A stretch of DNA of 25,761 nt. Source: Candidatus Parcubacteria bacterium. Its GTDB lineage: Bacteria > Patescibacteriota > Patescibacteriia > Patescibacteriales > UBA12075. The stretch is taken from the NCBI GenBank assembly GCA_023142215.1, contig JAGLJW010000030.1, positions 1-25,761 of the forward strand, read 5' to 3'. Shown piece by piece: positions 6,878-13,599 of the stretch (position 1 is its first letter; each line of letters begins with the position of its first letter). The notes below the pieces were generated by a model. That model was not told where the DNA came from. It saw nothing but the letters and a program-made list of their open reading frames with translations, and ran no database searches. Position numbers and translations under genes: made by a program.

Positions 6878-9130
6878 ATGACTTGTTTTTTAAAAAGAAA
6901 ATCTCTTTTGTGTTTATCATTGATTGTAATCTGTTCTTTAATTATTACTCCAATATCTGTTGTAAAATCTGATGGATGTTTTATTCCTGCTTATTATCCT
7001 GAGCATCGTGACATTTATGAACCTTCTCAAACTGCTTTAATTGTTCATGATAATAACCAAGAAGATTTGTACTTAAAAGTTAATTATTCTGGAAATGTTA
7101 ATAGTTTTGTTTGGTTAATTCCAACTCCAACTTATCCTGATTCAAGCGAAGCACCTAAAGACATTTTTGAGGAATTATCTATTTATACAAAAAAATATGA
7201 TGTTATTCCAGAAGGACGGTCTCTTTTAAAAACAGGCTCTTATGATGGTGTTGAACAAAATGTAGTTGTTCACGAACAAAAACATATTGGTATTTATGAA
7301 ATTACTGTTCTTTCAGCTGCTGGTGCGGATGGTTTATTGGATTGGTTAAATGAAAATAATTATCCGGTTAAAGAAGATGTGAAAACTATACTTGATTGGT
7401 ATGTTCAAAAAGAATGGTATTTTACTGCTGTTAGAATAGATTTGGAATATGTTTTAAATGAGATTATCAGTGATTATAAAAAGATTGATGAAAGTATAAC
7501 TAAAGAGAATTTAGCTGCAAAATTAGCTCAATACTATATAGATTCATTTCAAGAAAAAGATTTTAATAAATTTAAAAATGCTTTTGGTTTTATTCAAAGA
7601 TTATCTTTTGATGGTTTAAGTAGCGTTGATATTAATGATATTAATGAAGATGAATTTAATAGTTTAATTAATGATAATTATGCAGAAATTGAAAAAGAAA
7701 TGTTTTCGTTGCAGTTTATTGATTCCGTTATATCTGATTTACAATTTGAAATTGATAAATTCGATTTAACTAAAATAACTAACTACAGTAATTTTATAAG
7801 TCCGATTAAGATTAGTTTTAGTTCAAATGTAGTTGTTTATCCTTTAAAAATTTCCCAAATTTCTACGCGTGTTCCAACTAATCCTGAAGAATCTACAAAA
7901 ACGAATGAAATACTTTTATATGTTTTGGCTGATGAACAAGTTAAAGCTCCTGGTTTTGAATTGGAATATGCTGATATTGTTAATTTAAAAACTTTGCAAG
8001 ACAAGGAGATTGAAATGTATTCTGAAACTGATTTGAATAGTCTAAAAGACATAATTGGTGAGAAAGAATATTTTTTAACTAAATTAAGACGAGATTTTGC
8101 CAGAGTTGAGATGGATGAGGATTTGTATTTAATTAATGGAGAAGATACAGATGTGAACAATGATCAATTTAATATTTATCTTTTTTGGGGTAAAAGTTGT
8201 CCACATTGTGATAAAGAAAAAATATTTTTAGAGGAGTTAGAAAATGAATACAAAGAAATTAAAGTTGACTTTCCAGATTATATTGATTTTAAAATCTATG
8301 ATTATGAGATTTATAACAATAGTAGTAATTTAGAATTATTCAAAACGGTAACAGGCAAATTGAATGTTAATTCTCAAGGCGTCCCTTTTTTAGTTATTGG
8401 TGATGAATATGTTCTTGGATATTCCCCTGATGGGTCAACTGATAAGCAAATTCAAGAAAAAGTAGAATATTGTTTGATAAATCAATGTGTAGATTTGATG
8501 AATGATATAGAAATATCATCAGTATCATTAACTCAAAGTTATGAACAGAATGATAAATATCAACAAGCCAAAAATAAAATAAAGGGAACAGCTTTGGCTG
8601 ACAGGCTTAGGGGTAAAATTGTTTTAAAAGTTGAAGATGATGGTAAGGCTTACTATATAAATCCTGCTACTCATTATGCTTATTATCTTGGACGACCAGC
8701 GGATGCTTTTAGTATAATGCGAAAACAGGGAACAGGAATTACAAATGCCAATTTGAAAAAAATACCAATTGGAATTTCAGAATTGTCTGGAGTTGATTCA
8801 GATAATGATGGTTTATCTGATTTATTTGAAGATGCAATTGGTACAGATAAAAATAATACAGACACTGATGGAGATGGTTATAATGATAGAAACGAATTAA
8901 ATATAGGTTATTCCCCAATATCAACAACAGCAAAAATGGTTTATGATACCAATTTTGCAGATAAACAAAAAGGAAAAATATTCCTTCAAATTGAAGGAAA
9001 TGGTGAAGCTTGGTATGTAAATCCTGTAGATGGCAAGCGATATTTTCTAGGAAGACCAGCAGATGCTTTTAATGTTATGAGAAATTTAGGTCTTGGGATT
9101 AGCAATGAAGATTTTGAAGAATTAAAATAA
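6878..9130 (+). CDS. Secreted DUF2330 protein with thioredoxin-like domain, two copies of a GRPADAF repeat and TSP3 repeats
   Basis: 750 residues. A signal peptide (about 1-31, hydrophobic 'SLLCLSLIVICSLIITPI') leads into a DUF2330-type region (about 33-420) with 'CFIPAYYPEHRDIYEPSQTA' and 'NSFVWLIPTPTYP'. Next is a thioredoxin-like domain (about 431-545) with a CPHC redox motif at Cys441-Cys444 and the cis-Pro segment 'GVPFLVIG'. The C-terminal part has a 50-residue unit twice (about 579-629 and 702-750), sharing 'YLGRPADAF' or 'FLGRPADAF' and an MR..G.GI ending. Between them lie calcium-binding TSP3 repeats ('DSDNDGLSDLFED', 'DTDGDGYNDRNEL', about 641-675). It probably acts outside the membrane, possibly in disulfide exchange; no substrate can be named. 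No Shine-Dalgarno sequence precedes the ATG. Confidence 0.8.
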   Translation: MTCFLKRKSLLCLSLIVICSLIITPISVVKSDGCFIPAYYPEHRDIYEPSQTALIVHDNNQEDLYLKVNYSGNVNSFVWLIPTPTYPDSSEAPKDIFEELSIYTKKYDVIPEGRSLLKTGSYDGVEQNVVVHEQKHIGIYEITVLSAAGADGLLDWLNENNYPVKEDVKTILDWYVQKEWYFTAVRIDLEYVLNEIISDYKKIDESITKENLAAKLAQYYIDSFQEKDFNKFKNAFGFIQRLSFDGLSSVDINDINEDEFNSLINDNYAEIEKEMFSLQFIDSVISDLQFEIDKFDLTKITNYSNFISPIKISFSSNVVVYPLKISQISTRVPTNPEESTKTNEILLYVLADEQVKAPGFELEYADIVNLKTLQDKEIEMYSETDLNSLKDIIGEKEYFLTKLRRDFARVEMDEDLYLINGEDTDVNNDQFNIYLFWGKSCPHCDKEKIFLEELENEYKEIKVDFPDYIDFKIYDYEIYNNSSNLELFKTVTGKLNVNSQGVPFLVIGDEYVLGYSPDGSTDKQIQEKVEYCLINQCVDLMNDIEISSVSLTQSYEQNDKYQQAKNKIKGTALADRLRGKIVLKVEDDGKAYYINPATHYAYYLGRPADAFSIMRKQGTGITNANLKKIPIGISELSGVDSDNDGLSDLFEDAIGTDKNNTDTDGDGYNDRNELNIGYSPISTTAKMVYDTNFADKQKGKIFLQIEGNGEAWYVNPVDGKRYFLGRPADAFNVMRNLGLGISNEDFEELK

Positions 9131-9214
9131 AAATTAATTTTTTATATTTTGTACATTTAACAATTAAAAACAATTTATATCTTGTAAGAAAAGAAAAACA
9201 AACAAAACATTAAA

Positions 9215-9238
9215 ATGCACAACAATAATTATAAATAG
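9215..9238 (+). other. Possible 7-codon upstream reading frame
   Basis: ATG at 9215 opens a frame of seven codons (MHNNNYK) ending in TAG at 9236-9238, just before the strong ribosome binding site of the 98-residue gene. It has no ribosome binding site of its own and may be chance. Confidence 0.15.
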
Positions 9239-9241
9239 AAA

Positions 9242-9249
9242 AAAGGAGG
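9242..9249 (+). promoter_or_regulatory. Strong ribosome binding site of the 98-residue protein
   Basis: AAAGGAGG, a near-perfect anti-Shine-Dalgarno match, 6 nt before the ATG at 9256. Most other genes in the window have nothing comparable. Confidence 0.8.
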
Positions 9250-9255
9250 TTTATT

Positions 9256-9552
9256 ATGAGTAACTTATTTATAATTTTATTGGCGTTAATAGATGGACCA
9301 ATTACATATCATAATTTGGTTAAGAAGATTGAAGATGAATTAAGAGAAGAATGTCCGTGGGGTGTTCCCATTAGGACGAATTGTTTTCTTAATGATTTAA
9401 ATGAAATTATATCAGGAAATAGTTATGCAGAAATAAATATAGAACATAAATATAGTCTGACCAAGCAAGGTATTAATGTTTTAATAAATAGTAAATTATT
9501 GGATTTTATTTATAAAATTCAATATGATGTAATTGAATTGAGATGTTCATAA
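9256..9552 (+). CDS. Small protein, possibly winged-helix (PadR-like) DNA-binding
   Basis: 98 residues. I do not recognise it firmly. The pattern is like a PadR-type winged helix: an opening helix 'LFIILLALIDGPITYHNLVKKIEDEL', a middle helix 'TNCFLNDLNEII', and a wing-like strand ending in 'KYSLTKQGINVLI', close to the 'YxLTxxG' signature of those regulators. PadR proteins normally have a further dimerising helix, which is short here ('LLDFIYKIQYDVIEL'). The start is fixed by AAAGGAGG 6 nt upstream. It is monocistronic, with 126 nt before it and a terminator after it, which fits a separately controlled regulator. The alternative is an unrelated small protein. Confidence 0.6.
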   Translation: MSNLFIILLALIDGPITYHNLVKKIEDELREECPWGVPIRTNCFLNDLNEIISGNSYAEINIEHKYSLTKQGINVLINSKLLDFIYKIQYDVIELRCS

Positions 9553-9560
9553 TACATAAT

Positions 9561-9596
9561 CTGCGACTGCAAAATTAAAGCTTTCGCAGTTTTTTT
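9561..9596 (+). terminator. Intrinsic terminator after the 98-residue gene
   Basis: CTGCGA (9561-9566) pairs with TCGCAG (9584-9589), followed by seven T (9590-9596). An alternative stem of ACTGC with GCAGT uses the same region. The loop is long (17 nt) but the G-C content and T-run are convincing in this AT-rich context. Confidence 0.7.
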
Positions 9597-9668
9597 ATTA
9601 TGAAAAATTATTTTTTTATGTTAGTATTAAAATATAAATGGAAAAATGAATAATTTAATTATTTAATT

Positions 9669-10277
9669 ATGAAAAATATTAATAAAAAATATTCTTGGTT
9701 AATAATTATCACACTTGTGATAATTTTGTGTATTGTAGATTACATCATTTATGTACAGAAAAAAGATAATTCTGATATCATTATTAAACAGCAAGTAGGT
9801 GATTTAGAAGAAAAAGCGTTTGATAAGTTTACGGATAGTATTGTGAATGAAATTGATAAAATTAATAATAATCCAAAAAGTTGGAAAGTGTATCAGGAAA
9901 AAGATTATGGAGTGCAGTTTAATTATCCTTCTTATTATCAAATTCATAAGATGCCTGATTCTTATGCAAAACATAATGTAAATCGCGAAATATTTGTTAC
10001 GTTTTCTCACTATAATGACGATTTTGTTCAGCGAATTGTATTTATAATTTCAAAAAATAGTGTGAAAGGAATATTTCAAGATTTTCCAGATAGTAGAAAC
10101 ATGCAATTAATTACAAAGAATAAAGAACAAAATTTTGATCAATATAAAATTATTCGTGAAACGAGTGATGAAACAATGTATTTAGCAATTAGAGATGATG
10201 GTAAAACCAGATTTATTTTTACAGGTAATAACATTGAAATCATTAATAAAATTATCTCAACTTTTAAAATAAAATGA
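9669..10277 (+). CDS. Membrane-anchored protein with a PsbP-like extracellular domain
   Basis: 202 residues. One N-terminal membrane helix (about 9-29, 'WLIIITLVIILCIVDYII') is followed by a mostly charged outer region. From about residue 77 the pattern 'WKVYQEKDYGVQFNYPSYYQI' resembles the entry of PsbP-like domains (Y-d--YgfsF-YP-W), a fold found in many small envelope proteins. The rest is alternating strands ending in 'EIINKIISTFKIK'. The same entry pattern occurs in the 330-residue TSP3 protein at 23344 ('YKDKKYNFSFYYPISW'), so the two share a domain. Its stop overlaps the next gene's start (ATGA, 4 nt), implying coupled translation. No catalytic residues are apparent; function unknown. 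Confidence 0.65.
   Translation: MKNINKKYSWLIIITLVIILCIVDYIIYVQKKDNSDIIIKQQVGDLEEKAFDKFTDSIVNEIDKINNNPKSWKVYQEKDYGVQFNYPSYYQIHKMPDSYAKHNVNREIFVTFSHYNDDFVQRIVFIISKNSVKGIFQDFPDSRNMQLITKNKEQNFDQYKIIRETSDETMYLAIRDDGKTRFIFTGNNIEIINKIISTFKIK
9704..9725 (+). repeat. 22-bp palindrome near the gene start
   Basis: AATTATCACA (9704-9713) and TGTGATAATT (9716-9725) are perfect inverted repeats around a 2-bp centre. It lies inside the coding sequence over the membrane helix. Size and symmetry fit a dimeric regulator site, but it could be chance in AT-rich DNA. Confidence 0.35.
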
Positions 10278-11401
10278 AAATATTAAAATTATTATTAATT
10301 TGTTGTTCTGTAATTATTTTGAATTTTAGTTTTGTTTATATTTTGTTTTATTGGCAAACAATTTTTAGTAGTATAAATATAAATAATACTGGTAATTTTT
10401 TGATAACTTTAAATCACAGAGGAGATACTGCTATATATTGGCAGATGAAAAATGAAAAACCATTTTTGTGTTTTTTTGATATAGAAAATAATAAATATCA
10501 GGATTATTCAGTTTCTATTAAACATAAAATTATGCATAGAGATAATCTTAATATTTCTTTGGATGATAATTTTATTTTTTTTAATGTTAAAGAAGAGAGA
10601 ATAACTACTAAATATTATTTTAATATAAATACAAAAAAAACTGGACGTTTTTCAGAGCTTTTTAATGTTGGTGAATATTTTAGATTTGATTCTGGAAATA
10701 GTACAAATAGAAGTTTAAGTTTCGGAAAAGAATATTTACTTTTTGAGGCAAGCAATAAAGAAAGAGGAGCTCCTGAGTTAGTAGTTTATAGCCTAAAGCG
10801 AAAAAAAATAATAGATACAATCAAATCTGCAAGATTGGCTACAATGTCTTCATCGGAAAAAAGTTTTGCCTATATACAACTAAGAGATGGTGGGCGTGCT
10901 TTTGATGTTTATAAATATGATTTAGAAAATAAATCAAGTAAAAAACTTTATGGAGATTTTAAAGATTACGCAATTAGTATAAGTTGGTCATTAGACGATA
11001 GTAAAATAGCTGTTTCATATCAAGTAAATGATGACAAAATGCCTGTTAATGAAGTATCAATTATTGGTGTGGATAAAAGCAAGTTTGATATTGGTGAAAA
11101 ATCTAATTTTTTTCATCCTATTTGGCTAGATAATGATAACTTAATTATGATTAAATATGAAGAAAGAGGAGCTTTTATGAAATATAAAACTGTTAAAGGC
11201 GCTTATTTGTATAATATTTCCAAGAATAAAGCTAGTGAAATTACGGACAGAGTAGTAAACAACAATATATTTTTATCTCCAAAAAAGAAGTATTTATTTT
11301 TTAGTGCAAATAAAAAACTACAAAGAATAAATATTCAAGAAATGCAAGATCCTAATTTATTAAATCAATTAAGAAATTGGCTTGGTGTAATAAAATTGTA
11401 G
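10274..11401 (+). CDS. Membrane-anchored beta-propeller-like (TolB/WD40-like) protein
   Basis: 375 residues. An N-terminal hydrophobic helix (about 4-30) anchors or exports the protein. The rest is repeated beta-strand units: 'SWSLDDSKIAVSYQVND', 'FHPIWLDNDNLIMIKYEE' and 'FLSPKKKYLFFSANKK'. These match the 'W-pDg--iaf' blade pattern of TolB-like propellers, which usually bind peptides or proteins at the envelope. The family link is by pattern only, and blade count cannot be fixed by eye. It overlaps the PsbP-like gene by 4 nt and probably forms a two-gene unit with it, so the two products may work together outside the membrane. No enzymatic motif is seen. Confidence 0.6.
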   Translation: MKILKLLLICCSVIILNFSFVYILFYWQTIFSSININNTGNFLITLNHRGDTAIYWQMKNEKPFLCFFDIENNKYQDYSVSIKHKIMHRDNLNISLDDNFIFFNVKEERITTKYYFNINTKKTGRFSELFNVGEYFRFDSGNSTNRSLSFGKEYLLFEASNKERGAPELVVYSLKRKKIIDTIKSARLATMSSSEKSFAYIQLRDGGRAFDVYKYDLENKSSKKLYGDFKDYAISISWSLDDSKIAVSYQVNDDKMPVNEVSIIGVDKSKFDIGEKSNFFHPIWLDNDNLIMIKYEERGAFMKYKTVKGAYLYNISKNKASEITDRVVNNNIFLSPKKKYLFFSANKKLQRINIQEMQDPNLLNQLRNWLGVIKL

Positions 11402-11523
11402 CTTGTTTCGATGAGTCATATTTTTTTACGGGTGTATTAATTGTATAATAAAATAAGCAAGAGAAATAATTTAATATTAATTAATTTTATTAAAAAGTGG
11501 CAGAATATATTGTCATGTTAACC

Positions 11524-11551
11524 AAATTTTGCATTTTAAAATGCAAAATTT
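11524..11551 (+). promoter_or_regulatory. Perfect 28-bp palindrome upstream of the C_GCAxxG_C_C gene
   Basis: AAATTTTGCATTTT (11524-11537) is followed directly by its exact reverse complement AAAATGCAAAATTT (11538-11551), with no spacer. It ends 10 nt before the ATG at 11562 and contains another in-frame ATG at 11541. Position and perfect symmetry suit an operator for a dimeric repressor or a leader hairpin. A TATAAT lies upstream at 11444-11449. Confidence 0.55.
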
Positions 11552-11561
11552 TAAATTTTTT

Positions 11562-11990
11562 ATGAGCGTTAATCAAGGAGGAAAAGAAAATTATTTAATT
11601 AAAAAGTTTTCATGCGGAGAAGCTGTTGTGAAAAACATACAAGAAAGTGATACTTTAAATGTTTCTGATGACATTATACGTGTTGCATCTTCTTTTAAAG
11701 CAGGAATCGGATGCAATGGTAATGTTTGTGGTTGTTTGTTAGCTGCTACTGCTTTAATTGGATTAAAGTATGGTAGAATTAACGGAGAAGAAGATGATGT
11801 TATTGTATGCGAAAAAACAACTGAATTTTATAATAAATTTAAGGAAAAATTTGGTAAATTACAATGTAAGAATATAACTAAAAAATTTAGAGAAGAAGAT
11901 ATTTTCATGTCAGATGAAAGAAAAAATTTTTGTGCTGATATTGTGGCATTTACATCCACAGAAATGGAAAAAGTTTTAGTTGATATTTAG
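11562..11990 (+). CDS. C_GCAxxG_C_C family cysteine-rich protein
   Basis: 142 residues from this start. It matches the putative redox family named for its cysteine pattern: an early Cys ('SCGEAVV', Cys18), then 'GIGCNGNVCGCLLAATALIGLKYGR', a later 'LQCKNI' and 'NFCADIVAF'. Such proteins are thought to be redox-active or metal-binding, but their biochemistry is little known. I prefer the ATG at 11562 because it puts the first Cys at the position usual for the family. ATG 11541 is the alternative but falls inside the 28-bp palindrome. An AAGGAGG at 11575-11581 is internal (Gln-Gly-Gly codons). The gene faces relA/spoT tail to tail, 29 nt apart. Confidence 0.8.
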   Translation: MSVNQGGKENYLIKKFSCGEAVVKNIQESDTLNVSDDIIRVASSFKAGIGCNGNVCGCLLAATALIGLKYGRINGEEDDVIVCEKTTEFYNKFKEKFGKLQCKNITKKFREEDIFMSDERKNFCADIVAFTSTEMEKVLVDI

Positions 11991-11998
11991 TTTGATTG

Positions 11999-12023
11999 AT
12001 AGTTAGGTTTGCTACCAAACTAT
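11999..12023. terminator. Hairpin between convergent genes
   Basis: ATAGTT (11999-12004) pairs with AACTAT (12018-12023), with a further GGT/ACC pairing inside. It covers the tail-to-tail junction of the cysteine-rich gene and relA/spoT. There is no T-run on either strand, so termination by it is uncertain. Confidence 0.3.
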
Positions 12024-13486
12024 ATTCCAGGAATGATTTTTCTAATTTGTTCAAGTCTTGAATTTTTATGAGCTTGTTTAATTTTTTCTTTGGCACGATG
12101 AGTTTTGACAAATTTTAGCCAATCTTTATTTGGTGCTTTTCTGTTTTTATTTGTAATAATTTCAACAGAATCACCATTTTTTAATATACGATCTAACGGT
12201 GTCATTTGATTATTTACAAGAGCACCAGTAGTTTTATCACCAATTTCAGTGTGAACGCTATAAGCAAAATCTACTGCAGTTGAGCCTTCTGGTAAATCGA
12301 AAACATCACCTTTCGGTGTGAAAACAAAAATTCTTCCTTTGAAAATATTAAGTTTTATATCATTTATAAATTCATTGGTATTTTTTGCCTCTTTTTGAAT
12401 ATTTAAAATTTCATCAATCCATCTTGGGGATTGAATATTTTGTCGTCCAATTCCTTGTTTCTGTTTGTAGTACCAGTGAGCAGCGATTCCGTAAAGAGAT
12501 TCTTCGTGCATTTCCATAGTTCTGATTTGAAATTCTGTAGCTTTATTATCAATACAATAAACAGTAGTATGTAAACTGCGGTATCCATTTGGTTTTGGTA
12601 CAGCAATATAATCTTTAATGCGATCTTGTTTTGGTCGCCACAGAGCATGGATAATTCCTAAAGTCTTATAACAATCAGAAATTGATGGAACAATAATACG
12701 TAGGGCAAATACATCATAAATTTCATCAAATTTACGATCTTTTTTTTGCATTTTTTTATAAATACTATAAAGATGTTTAAAGCGTCCTTCAACTTTGTAA
12801 TTTATTCCAGCCTTAAGTAGTTGAGTGTCAAGGGCATTTTTTACTCTTTGAATATATTGAGTTCGTTCGGTTTTTTTTTCAACTTCATACTTATACTCAA
12901 TATCTTTATATTCTTTTGGGTGAAGATATTTCAAACAAATGTCTTCCATTTGCCATTTGAGTCGCCAGACACCAAGAAGCCCTGCTATTGGAGCATAAAT
13001 TTCCATTGTTTCTTGAGCGATGCGAATTCGTTTTTTTTCAGGAAGAGCATCAAGAGTGCGAAGGTTATGCAATCTATCACAAAATTTGATTAGAATTACT
13101 CTTAAATCTTGAGCCATAAAAAGGAACATCTTTCTAAGTGATTCTCTGTATCGTTCAATTCCTCTATATTTTATTTTACTAAGCTTAGTAATTCCCTCAA
13201 CCAGTGTAGCAATTTCTTCACCAAATTCTTTTTTTATATCATCTAAAGTTCTATCTGTATCTTCGGGAACATCATGTAAAATTCCAGCTATTACAGTATT
13301 TAAATCAGCCTTGATTTGAGCTAGTAAGTATGCAGTGTGAAGAGAATGAACTATGTATGGATCTCCAGTCCTTCTTTTTTGTCCACGATGAGCTTCATCA
13401 GCATAATGATAGGCAAGTTCAACTAAGCCAATATCGCAATCAGGTTCATTTTCTTTAACTTTATTAATGATTTGATTTATATCCAT
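12020..13486 (-). CDS. RelA/SpoT-type (p)ppGpp synthetase/hydrolase lacking the regulatory C-terminus
   Basis: 488 residues against the usual 700-750. It makes and breaks the alarmone (p)ppGpp. The hydrolase domain (about 1-190) keeps His47, HDVPED (71-76) and the DRLHN motif (137-141), so hydrolysis is probably active. The synthetase domain (about 230-340) has 'DVFALRIIV', RIKD (289-292, the RxKD type of bifunctional enzymes rather than the ExDD of RelA) and 'PNGYRSLHTTVY'. A TGS domain follows (about 383-446), and the protein ends 40 residues later without the helical, zinc-finger or ACT parts. The stop lies 29 nt from the convergent gene, leaving no room for a lost C-terminus. It is the only minus-strand gene in the window. 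Without the tail, ribosome-linked control would differ. Confidence 0.93.
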   Translation of the reverse strand: MDINQIINKVKENEPDCDIGLVELAYHYADEAHRGQKRRTGDPYIVHSLHTAYLLAQIKADLNTVIAGILHDVPEDTDRTLDDIKKEFGEEIATLVEGITKLSKIKYRGIERYRESLRKMFLFMAQDLRVILIKFCDRLHNLRTLDALPEKKRIRIAQETMEIYAPIAGLLGVWRLKWQMEDICLKYLHPKEYKDIEYKYEVEKKTERTQYIQRVKNALDTQLLKAGINYKVEGRFKHLYSIYKKMQKKDRKFDEIYDVFALRIIVPSISDCYKTLGIIHALWRPKQDRIKDYIAVPKPNGYRSLHTTVYCIDNKATEFQIRTMEMHEESLYGIAAHWYYKQKQGIGRQNIQSPRWIDEILNIQKEAKNTNEFINDIKLNIFKGRIFVFTPKGDVFDLPEGSTAVDFAYSVHTEIGDKTTGALVNNQMTPLDRILKNGDSVEIITNKNRKAPNKDWLKFVKTHRAKEKIKQAHKNSRLEQIRKIIPGI

Positions 13487-13504
13487 TTTGATTAGTTGAA
13501 AATT

Positions 13505-13533
13505 TTGGTTTTTTAATTAATATATGTTATAAT
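13505..13533 (+). promoter_or_regulatory. Promoter with extended -10 for the 911-residue surface protein
   Basis: TTGGTT (13505-13510), a 17-nt spacer and TATAAT (13528-13533) preceded by TG at 13525-13526, giving an exact extended -10 (TGnTATAAT). Transcription would begin near 13540, leaving a leader of about 60 nt before the ATG at 13600. It sits in the 113-nt divergent gap with relA/spoT. Confidence 0.65.
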
Positions 13534-13599
13534 AAATATTACAGAATAATTGTGGATTAGTCAACATACATTTAACAAAATTATTTTGATTTTTATATA

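Noticed and set aside
7837..8933. Minus-strand frames inside the DUF2330 gene
   Set aside because: No start signals or domains; they are shadows of the plus-strand gene.
11575..11590. AAGGAGG as a ribosome binding site for the cysteine-rich gene
   Set aside because: It encodes Gln-Gly-Gly in frame and no in-frame ATG, GTG or TTG follows at normal spacing.
12499..13093. Plus-strand frame opposite relA/spoT
   Set aside because: It is hydrophobic and Phe-rich, without motifs, and lies wholly inside the RSH catalytic domains.
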